This document shows, piece after piece, positions 10,001 to 17,813 of a DNA stretch of 64,000 nt; within the stretch, counting starts at the first letter, position 1; every line of letters begins with the position of its first letter. The notes under the pieces are model-generated. The model was not told the origin of the DNA, searched no databases, and was given only the letters and a program-made list of their open reading frames with translations. The position numbers and the translations under genes were made by a program. Source of the stretch: Phreatobacter stygius (GTDB lineage Bacteria > Pseudomonadota > Alphaproteobacteria > Rhizobiales > Phreatobacteraceae); NCBI RefSeq assembly GCF_005144885.1, contig NZ_CP039690.1, forward strand, positions 4,601,001 through 4,665,000, in the 5' to 3' direction.

Positions 10001-10304
10001 GCTGTTCATCGTCGCCTGGCCAACCGGCGAGTTCGGCGGCATGGGGCTGGAGGGCGCGGTCAAGCTCGGCTATCGCAACGAGCTCGCGGCGATCGCCGAT
10101 CCGGTCGAGCAGAAGGCCGTCTATGACCGGCACGTCGCCGAACTCTACGAGCGCGGCAAGGCCGTCAACATGGCCTCTTTCCTCGAGATCGACGGGGTGA
10201 TCGACCCGGCGGAATCGCGCCACTGGATCATGCGGGCGCTAAAATCGCTTCCGCGAGCTCCGGAGCAGACGGGCAAGCGGCGGCCGTTCATCGCGCCGCG
10301 CTAG
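7008..10304 (+). CDS. Single-chain acyl-CoA carboxylase (biotin carboxylase + BCCP + carboxyltransferase)
   Basis: A 1098-residue biotin-dependent carboxylase carrying all three functions. The biotin carboxylase part (about residues 1-450) starts MFRKLLIANRGE and has the Gly-rich ATP loop GGGGRGM and EANPRLQVEH. The biotinyl domain (about 495-565) has EAMKMEH with biotinyl Lys528. The carboxyltransferase part (about 585-1098) has two crotonase-like halves, with GQRTARENI at its start and PGFMVGPEAE in the second half. These functions are usually on two or more polypeptides; the fused form is known for long-chain acyl-CoA carboxylases. Frame stays open to 6876; the ATG at 7008 fits the family N-terminus. 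Acyl substrate unknown. Confidence 0.93.
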   Translation: MFRKLLIANRGEVAVRIARAASELGIESIAVYAAEDAASLHLRRADAAVALPGAGAAAYLDIKAVVAAAVAAGCDAVHPGYGFLAEHAGFARACAAAGLTFVGPSPETLDLFGDKGAARRLAREAGVPLAAGTEGATSLDEAEAFMASLAGRPIMVKAVAGGGGRGMRVVERRADLAEAYRRAGSEAKAAFGSDALYVEELIRPARHVEIQVLGDVTGQAIHLFERECSLQRRHQKLVEIAPAPGLDPALRDAIAAAAVKLAVTARTHTLCTFEFLVEAAAGQAGRFVFMEANPRLQVEHTVTEEVMGIDLVQTQLRLAAGRSLAELGLSQDAVGRPRGMAVELRINMERIGPDGSAAPTGGTLRAFDPPGGSGIRVESFGYAGYRTTTSFDPLLAKVIAFAPSGRLEDALGRAYRALSEFRIEGVGTNQGFLQSLIMRPEVIAGAFDTGFVERHSADLVSAAGRHPRLYAPAGETVGATGASETLLVAPAGAVAVVSPMGGRVVSFEVAEGDAVRAGQPVVIIEAMKMEHVVTASETGFIRLLAGAAGDNVVADQPLIFIEPGDVDLADDDGSEAHRADHVRADLAEVRARNEALLDHMRPAAVARRRKTGQRTARENIADLCDAGSFVEYGGLALAAQRRRRPLDELMEMSPADGLVTGIGAVNGALFGEAARCMAMSYDYTVFAGTQGFMNHKKMDRMFRLAGEWRLPLVIFAEGGGGRPGETDYMGVAGLDVPTFRMLARLSGQAPTVAIVSGRCFAGNAAIAGCCDVIIATENANLGMGGPAMIEGGGLGVFKPEEVGPMSVQAPNGVVDILVRDEAAAVAAARQYLSYFQGPVADWTCPDQDLLRRAIPENRLRAYDIRAVIDRLADTGSVLELRPAHGIGMITALIRVEGRPLGLIANNPKHLGGAIDAEGAEKAARFIELCEGYGLPILSLCDTPGFMVGPEAETTALVRRVARLFLSGANATVPMLTIVLRKGYGLGAQGMAAGSFQAPLFIVAWPTGEFGGMGLEGAVKLGYRNELAAIADPVEQKAVYDRHVAELYERGKAVNMASFLEIDGVIDPAESRHWIMRALKSLPRAPEQTGKRRPFIAPR

Positions 10305-10590
10305 ATGCGCTTTCCGCCCGGATCGCGCCCTTCGGCGCAAAGGCTGATGGGGTCGGCAGACGTCCTCATGCGGGCGGTGCGTGACGGCGCCGGTGCCGTC
10401 GCGATGCAGGGCCGTCCCGGTCACATCGTGTCCCTTGCGGCGGACCTGAGCGCGCCGGGACCAGGGGTGCGCTCGGCGGCAGAGCCACGCTCTCTTGATG
10501 CGGGTGAGGGTCGCGGAGCGGCCCATTCTGTCGTAGAAACGCCTGCAGATCGCAAATTGGCCCGGGATTTAGCGTCCTGAAGTTCTAAAA

Positions 10591-11619
10591 ATGAAGAAAA
10601 ATCAAATAGATAAATTCGCCATTGCGCCGATGATGGACTGGACGGACCGGCATTGCCGGTTCTTCCATCGCCTTATGACGCGGCGTGCCAGGCTCTATAC
10701 CGAGATGGTCACCGCCGGTGCGGTGATCCATGGCGACCGCCAGCGCCTGCTTGGCCGGTCGGCCGAGGAACATCCGGTTGCGCTGCAGCTCGGCGGCGCC
10801 GATCCGGCGGCCCTCGCGGAAGCCGCGCGGATCGGCGAGGGCTTCGGTTATGACGAGATCAACCTGAATGTCGGCTGCCCGTCCGATCGCGTCCAGGGCG
10901 GTCAGTTCGGTGCCTGCCTGATGGCGACACCGGCGCTTGTGGCCGATTGCGTGGCGGCCATGAAGGCCGTCGTCAGCGTGCCGGTGACGGTGAAATGCCG
11001 GATCGGCATTGACGACCAGGATCCCGAAGAGAGCCTCGACAGGCTCGCCGACGCGGTCGTGGCGGCCGGCGTCGATGCGTTGACCGTTCATGCCCGCAAG
11101 GCCTGGCTGAAGGGCCTTTCGCCGCGCGAGAACCGCGAGATACCACCGCTCGACTATGACAGGGTGTTCCGCCTGAAAGCGCGGCTGCCGGACTTGCCGA
11201 TCGCCATCAATGGCGGCATTGCGACGCTCGCCGCAGCCAAGGCGCTGCTCGAGCCGCGCGGCGGCGTGCTGCTCGACGGCGTCATGCTTGGCCGGGCCGC
11301 TTATCAGGATCCCTATCTGCTGATCGATGTCGACCCTGAGATCTTCGGCGAGCCGGCGCCGGTGGCGAGCCTCGACGAGGCGGTCGAGCAGCTGATCCCC
11401 TATGCCGAGGCGGAACTCGGCCGCGGCGTGCGGCTGTCCTCGATCACCCGCCATATTCTCGGTCTCTACCAGGGCGTGCCGGGCGCGCGCGCCTTCCGCC
11501 GCCATCTCAGCATCGAGGCGGTCAAACCGGGAGCCGGGACCGCGGTGATCCGGGACGCGCTGGCCCGGGTGACCATGGCGCGCCAGGACGGGCAGGAGCG
11601 CGTCGCCGACGCGGCCTGA
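10591..11619 (+). CDS. dusA: tRNA-dihydrouridine synthase A
   Basis: A 342-residue FMN enzyme reducing uridine to dihydrouridine in the D-loop of tRNAs. The DusA signature APMMDWTDRHCRFF is at residues 12-25, NLNVGCPSDRVQGG at about 91-104 and GACLM just after, giving the Cys residues of the active-site region. Length matches DusA and exceeds DusB/C. The start codon lies in an unusually AT-rich stretch with a poor ribosome site; the N-terminal sequence supports it. It stands alone, with 286 bp before it that hold no convincing gene. Confidence 0.95.
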   Translation: MKKNQIDKFAIAPMMDWTDRHCRFFHRLMTRRARLYTEMVTAGAVIHGDRQRLLGRSAEEHPVALQLGGADPAALAEAARIGEGFGYDEINLNVGCPSDRVQGGQFGACLMATPALVADCVAAMKAVVSVPVTVKCRIGIDDQDPEESLDRLADAVVAAGVDALTVHARKAWLKGLSPRENREIPPLDYDRVFRLKARLPDLPIAINGGIATLAAAKALLEPRGGVLLDGVMLGRAAYQDPYLLIDVDPEIFGEPAPVASLDEAVEQLIPYAEAELGRGVRLSSITRHILGLYQGVPGARAFRRHLSIEAVKPGAGTAVIRDALARVTMARQDGQERVADAA

Positions 11620-11693
11620 CGTGCCGATCGCGTGACGGTTGGCAGCCGGCGGGTCATGGTGTCTGCTGCCAGCCTGCCGAGACGGAGAGCGCG

Positions 11694-12323
11694 ATGATCA
11701 AGGTCCATCACCTCAACAATTCCCGTTCGCAGCGCATTCTCTGGCTGCTGGAGGAGCTCGGCCTCGATTACGCGGTCATTCGTTACGAGCGCGATCCGGC
11801 GACGCGCAAGGCGCCGGCCGCGCTCAAGGCCATTCATCCGCTGGGCAAATCACCTGTCATCGACGACGGCGAGATCGTGCTCGCTGAATCGGCCGCGATC
11901 GTCGAGTATCTGGTCGGCCGCTATGGCAAGGACGACTGGGCGCCGCCGCGCGACGCCGCGACCTATCCGCGCTATCTCTACTGGATGCATTTCGCTGAAG
12001 GGTCGGCGATGACACCGATCCTGTTGCGGCTCTATCTGAAACCGGTCGGCGAGCCGGCGGCGCCCATGCTGGCAGGCGTTGAGGCCGAAATCAGGAAGCT
12101 TCTGGACTTCGTCGAGGCCGAGCTCGGCGACAAGCCGTTTTTCCTGGGTGACCATCTGACCGCCGCGGACATCCAGATGAGCTTTCCGCTCGAGGCGATG
12201 CGCCTGCGCGGCGATCAGGCCGCGGCCTATCCGAAGATCACCGCCTTCCTGGCGCGCATCCATGCCAGGCCTGGCTATCAGCGCGCGCTGGAGCGCGGCG
12301 GCCGTTATGACCTGATCCGATAG
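11694..12323 (+). CDS. Glutathione S-transferase family protein
   Basis: A 209-residue GST. The thioredoxin-like N-terminal domain (1-80) contains the active-site region NSRSQRILWLLEELG and the cis-proline/glutathione motif KSPVIDDGE followed by LAESAAIVEYL. The C-terminal helical domain contains AADIQMSFPLE. It probably conjugates or reduces electrophiles with glutathione in the cytosol. It lies 74 bp after dusA on the same strand; no functional link is evident. Confidence 0.92.
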   Translation: MIKVHHLNNSRSQRILWLLEELGLDYAVIRYERDPATRKAPAALKAIHPLGKSPVIDDGEIVLAESAAIVEYLVGRYGKDDWAPPRDAATYPRYLYWMHFAEGSAMTPILLRLYLKPVGEPAAPMLAGVEAEIRKLLDFVEAELGDKPFFLGDHLTAADIQMSFPLEAMRLRGDQAAAYPKITAFLARIHARPGYQRALERGGRYDLIR

Positions 12324-12470
12324 GTCGATCGGCGACGTAAACCGCCGCCGGACGCCCTCTCGGGCAGTTCCGCCATGCGTGCTGGGCCCTTGAAGCCGGC
12401 GGCCGCCGAGTCCAGTGTCCGCCGCGATCGCAGCCGCGAGCGTTTCGCGCGCGTTTTTTCCAAGGTTCCC

Positions 12471-13325
12471 ATGTTTTTCGGCGTTCCCTACGACCAATTG
12501 GCCATTCTGGCCGTTGGCCTTCTCGCGGCCGGTGCAGTCACCGGCATTCTCGCAGGCGTCTTCGGCGTCGGCGGCGGCGCGGTCATCGTGCCGGTGCTCT
12601 ATGAATTGTTCGGCGTCGTCGGCGTGCCGCTGGAGGTGCGCATGCCGCTCTGCGTCGGCACCTCGCTTGCCATCATCATCCCGACCTCGATCCGTTCGTT
12701 CCAGGCTCACAAGGCGCGCGGCGCGGTCGATCTCGACATTCTCAAGGCCTGGGCCGTTCCGGTCATCCTCGGCGTGGTGGCCGGCAGCTTCATCGCGCGT
12801 TATGCGCCGCCCGCGGTGTTCAAGGCGGTCTTCGTCTTTGTCGCCGGGCTTTCGGCATTCCGGCTGTTGACCGGCAAGGAGCTGAAATTTGGCAAGGGCA
12901 TGCCGGGAACCGCCGGCATGGCGGCCTCCGGCGGGGTCATCGGCATCTTGTCGAGCCTGATGGGCATTGGTGGCGGCCAGCTCGGCAATCTCGTGATGAT
13001 GGCCTATGGCCGCACCATCCATAATGCCATCGCCACCTCCTCCGGGCTCGGCGTGCTGATCTCCATTCCGGGCGCCATCGGCTATATCCTGGCCGGCTGG
13101 TCGAAGGCCGCGGCCTATCCGACCGTTGCCGCGATCCAGTTTCCCTTTGCGCTCGGTTATGTCTCGCTGATCGGCTTCCTGCTGTTCATCCCGACCTCGA
13201 TGTGGACCGCGCCGCTCGGCGCGCGGCTCGCCCATGCCCTGCCGAAACGCCAGCTGGAGGTCGCTTTCGGCCTGTTCCTGCTGATCGTCAGCGGGCGCTT
13301 CCTCTGGGATTTCATCGCCCGTTAG
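12471..13325 (+). CDS. Sulfite exporter TauE/SafE family permease
   Basis: A 284-residue integral membrane protein of the TauE/SafE (DUF81) family, with about eight hydrophobic segments and the two family half-repeats (GVFGVGGGAVIVPVL near residues 28-42 and MGIGGGQLGNLVMM in the second half). The ATG at 12471 gives a typical N-terminus (FFGVPYDQLA); the 32 upstream codons in the same frame look non-coding. Family members export sulfite, sulfoacetate or other organic anions. It is 30 kb from the sulfolactate cluster, so a link is only a guess. Confidence 0.9.
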   Translation: MFFGVPYDQLAILAVGLLAAGAVTGILAGVFGVGGGAVIVPVLYELFGVVGVPLEVRMPLCVGTSLAIIIPTSIRSFQAHKARGAVDLDILKAWAVPVILGVVAGSFIARYAPPAVFKAVFVFVAGLSAFRLLTGKELKFGKGMPGTAGMAASGGVIGILSSLMGIGGGQLGNLVMMAYGRTIHNAIATSSGLGVLISIPGAIGYILAGWSKAAAYPTVAAIQFPFALGYVSLIGFLLFIPTSMWTAPLGARLAHALPKRQLEVAFGLFLLIVSGRFLWDFIAR

Positions 13326-13386
13326 GACAATTGAACGCGATCGCGGCGCGTCGCAGGTTGGCGCCTTCGCGACCAAGGAGGCTTTG

Positions 13387-14253
13387 ATGAGCCACGCCCC
13401 GCAATCCACCGAGGCCCGTGTCACCGTTCCGCTGCTCCAGCAATGGAAGACCGAGGGCCGCCGCCTGGTCATGACGACGGCCTATGACGCGGCGACCGCG
13501 CGGATCGCCGACCCGGTGGTCGACCTGATCCTGGTCGGCGACAGTGTCGGCAATGTCTGTCTCGGCTTCGACAACACCTTGCCGGTCAGCATGGCCATGA
13601 TGAACCATCATCTGGAGGCGGTGACGCGCACCCGCCCACGCGCACTCATCGTCGCCGACATGCCCTATCTGAGCTTCCATCTCAGCGCCGAGGAGACGCT
13701 GCGCAATGCCGGCGGCTTCATGCAGCGCGGCGCGAGCGCCGTGAAGCTCGAGGGCGGCGCGAAGCGTCTCGACATGGTCCGCGCGCTGGTCGACTGCGAG
13801 ATTCCGGTCATGGGCCATCTTGGCCTGACACCGCAGAGCGTCAACGTGATGGGCGGGTTCAAGGTCCAGGGCCGCGCAGCCGACGACGCGCTTCGCCTGC
13901 TCGACGACGCCCATAGCCTGGAAGCGGCGGGCTGCTTCGCGCTTGTGCTCGAAGGCATTCCCACCGAACTTGCGGCGCGCGCCACGGAATCGCTTCGCAT
14001 TCCAACCATTGGCATCGGCGCCGGCCCGGATTGTTCCGGCCAGGTCTTGGTGTTCCACGACGTGCTCGGGCTGCTTCAGGGCCACAAAGCGAAGTTCGTG
14101 CGCAGCTATGTCGACGGCTTCGGCGTCCTGCAGGACGCCTTGTCGCGCTTCGCCGAGGACGTGCGCGGCGGCGCCTTTCCAACGGCGCAGGAGTCCTACC
14201 GTCTTCCCGAAGCCCTGCGCGCGGCGGTTGCGGCCTGGACGCCCCGTCCATGA
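13387..14253 (+). CDS. panB: 3-methyl-2-oxobutanoate hydroxymethyltransferase
   Basis: A 288-residue enzyme that transfers a hydroxymethyl group from methylenetetrahydrofolate to ketoisovalerate, the first committed step of pantothenate synthesis. Family motifs seen: MTTAYDAATARI, VGDSVGNV with metal-binding Asp, VKLEGG, MGHLGLTPQSVN and GIGAGPDCSGQVLV. An AAGGAGG site precedes the ATG at 13387. panC is not adjacent. Confidence 0.96.
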   Translation: MSHAPQSTEARVTVPLLQQWKTEGRRLVMTTAYDAATARIADPVVDLILVGDSVGNVCLGFDNTLPVSMAMMNHHLEAVTRTRPRALIVADMPYLSFHLSAEETLRNAGGFMQRGASAVKLEGGAKRLDMVRALVDCEIPVMGHLGLTPQSVNVMGGFKVQGRAADDALRLLDDAHSLEAAGCFALVLEGIPTELAARATESLRIPTIGIGAGPDCSGQVLVFHDVLGLLQGHKAKFVRSYVDGFGVLQDALSRFAEDVRGGAFPTAQESYRLPEALRAAVAAWTPRP

Positions 14254-14274
14254 TCGCGCATGGCGTCGCCCGGT

Positions 14275-14580
14275 TCAGGTTCGGCGCACCGCCGTCATGA
14301 CGTCGAAATCGGCGGCGAACCGCAATTCGCGCAGCGGCCGCGCCAGCCTGATCGCCTCTTCATAGAGCGCGTGGGCCTTGTAGGCCGCCAGTTCCGCCTG
14401 GTTGTCGAATTCGCCATAGACGACGACGTCGATATCGTTGCCGAGCTGGTCGGTCTTCTGGTTGCGGGCAACTTCCAGCCGGCGTGCGTGCGGAATCCTG
14501 GTGAGGCAGGACAGCCCATCGACGATCCGGTCGATGTCGGCCTTGTCTTTCGCGCTGAACAGAACGATGTGGCGGATCAT
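14275..14580 (-). CDS. Dabb family stress-responsive alpha/beta-barrel protein
   Basis: A 101-residue small protein beginning MIRHIVLFSAKD, the hallmark of the Dabb (stress responsive A/B barrel) fold, with central VVYGEFDNQAELAAYKAH. Dabb proteins are homodimeric ferredoxin-like folds; some catalyse cyclisations or bind ligands, most have no assigned function. The start at 14580 is chosen on the motif; the frame is open for 20 more codons. It is convergent with panB. Confidence 0.85.
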   Translation of the reverse strand: MIRHIVLFSAKDKADIDRIVDGLSCLTRIPHARRLEVARNQKTDQLGNDIDVVVYGEFDNQAELAAYKAHALYEEAIRLARPLRELRFAADFDVMTAVRRT

Positions 14581-14728
14581 GGTGGACCACTCGATGAGAT
14601 GAGACCGGCTGCTCGCTATCACGCCCGCGCCGCGAAGCAAGGCCGATCTTGCCGCGGTAAACGAACAGGCCAGCGGCGCGCCTGATCCGGCCTTTCGGGC
14701 TGGGACAGGCGCGCCGGAGATTGGCCGG

Positions 14729-15130
14729 CTAGGCTTGCCGCGTCTGCCTGTCGATCGCCCAGGCGCCGGCGCCGGCGGCGGCGATATAGAGGAACACGAA
14801 GCAATAGAGCACGGCGGCGTCGCCGTTGTTCAGCAGCGGATAGAAGCTGCGCGGCGCGTGGAACCACCAATAGGCCACCGCCATGTCGCCGGCCAGAATG
14901 AAGGCCACCGGACGGGTCAGGAAGCCGACCAGCAGCAAGAGGCCGCCGACGATTTCGATCACGCCCTGCCACCAGAACAGCGACAGGAAGGCCGGATAGC
15001 CGCTGGCCGGGGCAGCCGGAAAGCCGAGGAGTTTCTGCGTGCCGTGTGCGAGGAAAATCAGTGCAACGACGATCCTCAGCACGCTCAAGAGATGCGGCGC
15101 ATAACGCTGGGCGCTCGAACCCAAATCCAT
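14729..15130 (-). CDS. DoxX family membrane protein
   Basis: A 133-residue protein with four hydrophobic segments and the DoxX signature IFLAHGTQKLLGF near residues 27-39. DoxX-family proteins sit in the inner membrane; some pair with oxidoreductases in thiol redox control, others are uncharacterised. A GGAG site lies just upstream of the ATG at 15130. It is followed by the Dabb gene on the same strand at a 148-bp distance. Confidence 0.9.
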   Translation of the reverse strand: MDLGSSAQRYAPHLLSVLRIVVALIFLAHGTQKLLGFPAAPASGYPAFLSLFWWQGVIEIVGGLLLLVGFLTRPVAFILAGDMAVAYWWFHAPRSFYPLLNNGDAAVLYCFVFLYIAAAGAGAWAIDRQTRQA

Positions 15131-15252
15131 AGTCAGCTCCTTTGATGCGTACTGCCGCCAAAAGGGCGTGACGCGCACGGCCATATTGCGCAGCACAACG
15201 GCTTTGTCTGCGTTCTGACGGGATTTTGATCGGCGCGTTACCGTGCGCTGGC

Positions 15253-16779
15253 TCAGAGCAGCCGGATGCGGCCTTCGACGGCGGGCGTGATCGAGCCCAG
15301 CTTGCGCGCATGGACCATCACGTCGGAGGCAACCAGCTTGCCCTTCAGGTCGGCGTCGCGCACGCGGCTGCCCAGCATGCCGTAGCCATCGCCGCCTCTC
15401 AGCATGAAGTCGTTGGTGGCGACCGTATAGATCCGCTCCGGCTCGAGCGGCGCGCCACCAACCGTCATGGCGACCACCCGGTCGCCGGCCGGCCGCGAAC
15501 GATCGACGATCGCGGTCAAGCCGGAAACCTGCGGGAAGCGGCCGGCGCGATGCTCGACCTGGCTGACGCCGTTTTCGATCGCCGCCTTCAGATCCGCGCC
15601 CGAAACCGGCGCGACCACGGTGCGATTGCCGAAGGGCAATTCGGTCAAGACGTCGCGACGGGTCAACTGGTGGCCGGCCGGGTAGACCTTGTTGCCGCGG
15701 ATGCCGCCGCCATTGATGATCGCGGCATTGGCGCCGGTGGCTTCGCGCATCGCGTCGGCGATCAGGTCGCCGATCGCGGTTTCCTGCGAGCGAACGGTGG
15801 TCGTGCGGGTGTCGAGCTCGCCCGTCAGCGTGGCGATCACCACGTCGAGCTCCTGGGCGAGCAGCTTCTCGTATTCCTGCACCCGTGCCCGGGTCTGCGG
15901 GTCCGGTGTGACGGTGCGGCTGTCATTGACCCGGAAGGCCGGGGTGAAGGTCACCCGCTTCTCGGGCCCGTCGCCGGTCGTGCCGAGCGTCAGGTCGATG
16001 GCGGTGACGTAATAGCCCTCCTCGGAACTCTCGACCATCACGGTGCGGCCGTCATAGGTCACTGCCAGGTCGTGGTCATGACCGGTCAGCAGCACGTCGA
16101 CCAGCCGCGAGCGGACGATCTGCAGGTCCTCGGCCCGATCGGTATGGGCGCAGCAGACGACGAGATCGGCGCCGGCGCGCCTCAGCCGTGCCGCTTCGCG
16201 CTGGACCGTCGCCATGGTCGGGCTGAACTTGATGTCGCCTGACGACGAGACCTCCGCCGTATTGGGCAGCGCTACCCCGAACACGCCGAGCTTGACCACG
16301 CCGAGATCGAAGATGCGGCCATCCTCGTGGCCCGGCAGGACCGAGCCGTCGGCAGCCCGCATATTGGCGGCGAAATAGGCGAATTTCGCCTCGCGCCGGC
16401 GGGCGGCATAGGCTTCCGGGCCGAAATCGAACTCGTGATTGCCCGGCACGAACACGTCGGGCGGGGCGATATTGACCAGCTCGACCGTATGGGCGCCCTG
16501 GTCGAAGCCGGACATCAGCGAGGGCGAGAACATGTCGCCGGCATGGACATAGAGCATGGGCGTGCCGCGGGCCCGCTCCGCCTTGACGATGGCGTTGAGG
16601 CGGGCGAAGCCGCCGCGGCCCTGCTCGTCGCCCATCTTGTAGATGTCGTTGACCAGCAGCAGCGTGACGTCAGGCGCGCGCGATTGCGCCTGCGCCGGGC
16701 CGGTGCCGGCAAGCCCGGTCATGGCGGCACCGGCGCCGAGCCCGACGGTCAGCGTGTCGCGGCGGGAGATCAGGGTCAT
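15253..16779 (-). CDS. Bifunctional metallophosphatase/5'-nucleotidase, exported
   Basis: A 508-residue 5'-nucleotidase (UshA/CpdB-like). A twin-arginine-type signal (SRRDTLTVGLGAG, hydrophobic core, then AQA) suggests periplasmic location. The metallophosphatase domain shows NDIYKM, HAGDMFSPS, GNHEFDFG and GHDHD; the C-terminal substrate domain contains NGGGIRG and GGDGYGML. In motif I the usual Asp-x-His is Asp-Ile-Tyr, which would remove one metal ligand. It hydrolyses nucleotides or related phosphoesters by family. It is the last gene of the leftward cobS run; AGGAG precedes the ATG. Confidence 0.92.
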   Translation of the reverse strand: MTLISRRDTLTVGLGAGAAMTGLAGTGPAQAQSRAPDVTLLLVNDIYKMGDEQGRGGFARLNAIVKAERARGTPMLYVHAGDMFSPSLMSGFDQGAHTVELVNIAPPDVFVPGNHEFDFGPEAYAARRREAKFAYFAANMRAADGSVLPGHEDGRIFDLGVVKLGVFGVALPNTAEVSSSGDIKFSPTMATVQREAARLRRAGADLVVCCAHTDRAEDLQIVRSRLVDVLLTGHDHDLAVTYDGRTVMVESSEEGYYVTAIDLTLGTTGDGPEKRVTFTPAFRVNDSRTVTPDPQTRARVQEYEKLLAQELDVVIATLTGELDTRTTTVRSQETAIGDLIADAMREATGANAAIINGGGIRGNKVYPAGHQLTRRDVLTELPFGNRTVVAPVSGADLKAAIENGVSQVEHRAGRFPQVSGLTAIVDRSRPAGDRVVAMTVGGAPLEPERIYTVATNDFMLRGGDGYGMLGSRVRDADLKGKLVASDVMVHARKLGSITPAVEGRIRLL

Positions 16780-16877
16780 CACGGGCTCCTTACATCGCGG
16801 ATCGGTCGGCGTCGCGACCATGCGCCCGGGCGCTTGTCGCCGACAAGTCCGGCAAGACGGGTAACGGGGTTCTGTTG

Positions 16878-17594
16878 CTATTCCTTGCCGCGCAGGATCA
16901 TCCGCCCGCCGCGCACCTCATAGCCGTCGAGGCGATCGAGGAAGGTGTGGCCGAGCAGGCTGGAGTTGAGCGCCTGGGGCCTTGCCACCAGCGCCCGGAC
17001 CTGGCGCGCGACAATCGGGCCGACCGCCACGGTGTCGAGCGTGGTCGAGGCGGTCATCGCCTGGCCATTGGCGGTCGAGACCGGAATGTTGAACGATAGG
17101 CGATCGACCTGGATGCCGGCCCGCCGCGCATCGGCATCGGTCAACACCAGGGAGGAGGCGCCGGTATCGACCAGCATGGGCACGGCGCGCGCGCCGTTGA
17201 CCGCCACGCGCACGGCGAACGTGCCGCCGGGGCCTTGGGCCACGGTCACTTCGCGCGCGCCGGTGACGCCCTCGGAACCGAGGCCGGGCACGAGATTGCC
17301 GATGACCCGCCGGCCGACCGATTCGAACTCGAAGCGATAGGTGTAGATCACCCCGAGAAAGGCGAAGATCGCGAGCCAGGCGATCGCTGCCTGCACGGCG
17401 TCGCCGCCACGGCCGCGAAACATGCCCATGACACTGGCCCCCGACAGGGTGGCCAGGATGGTCAGGCCGATCAGCGAGGCATAGTCGCCGGCATCCAGCG
17501 TACCGGCCTCGATACCGTTGGAACGGATGGCGACCACCACGACCGCCAGGCAGACCGCGCCGAGCAGGATCCAGAGCAGGGCACGCGAGTTCAT
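16878..17594 (-). CDS. Membrane-anchored retropepsin-like aspartic protease
   Basis: A 238-residue protein of the TIGR02281 retroviral-type clan AA protease family. Residues 1-75 hold three hydrophobic segments; the C-terminal half is a periplasmic retropepsin domain with the active-site triad in LVDTGASSLVL and a flap-like downstream segment. Family members are widespread in alphaproteobacteria with little known function. Its ATG overlaps the stop of the upstream DUF1289 gene by 4 bp, implying translational coupling. Confidence 0.9.
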   Translation of the reverse strand: MNSRALLWILLGAVCLAVVVVAIRSNGIEAGTLDAGDYASLIGLTILATLSGASVMGMFRGRGGDAVQAAIAWLAIFAFLGVIYTYRFEFESVGRRVIGNLVPGLGSEGVTGAREVTVAQGPGGTFAVRVAVNGARAVPMLVDTGASSLVLTDADARRAGIQVDRLSFNIPVSTANGQAMTASTTLDTVAVGPIVARQVRALVARPQALNSSLLGHTFLDRLDGYEVRGGRMILRGKE

Positions 17595-17794
17595 GAAAGG
17601 CTCGATAGCTGGGAAAGTCTTGCCGGCAGCGTGGCCATCACGCGGCGACGGTCGTCGGCCGACAGTGTCAGCCAGCCGCCGATTTCGGCCAGCGTGCGAC
17701 CACAGCCCTCGCAGATGCCGGCGGTCGGATGGATCACGCAGATCTTCACACAGGGCGTCTCGATCGAGGATACGCGCATCGCGGGTTCCGGCAT
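17591..17794 (-). CDS. DUF1289 domain-containing protein
   Basis: A 67-residue cysteine-rich protein with the DUF1289 pattern: ETPCVKICVIHPTAGICEGCGRT then LAEIGGW. The four cysteines look like a metal site; the function of the family is unknown. It overlaps the next gene by 4 bp and follows cobS by 19 bp, so it is in the same leftward transcript. Confidence 0.9.
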   Translation of the reverse strand: MPEPAMRVSSIETPCVKICVIHPTAGICEGCGRTLAEIGGWLTLSADDRRRVMATLPARLSQLSSLS

Positions 17795-17813
17795 AACGCT
17801 GGGTCAAGGCTGG

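Noticed and set aside
6951..10223. Long open frame of 1090 codons on the minus strand across the acyl-CoA carboxylase gene
   Set aside because: It is antisense to a gene with clear motifs, its translation is His/Arg/Gly-rich low-complexity, and such shadows are expected in GC-rich DNA.
10305..10590. Possible small genes on either strand between the carboxylase and dusA
   Set aside because: Translations are Arg/Ala-rich without pattern, and no ribosome site is present; I see only an unassigned spacer.
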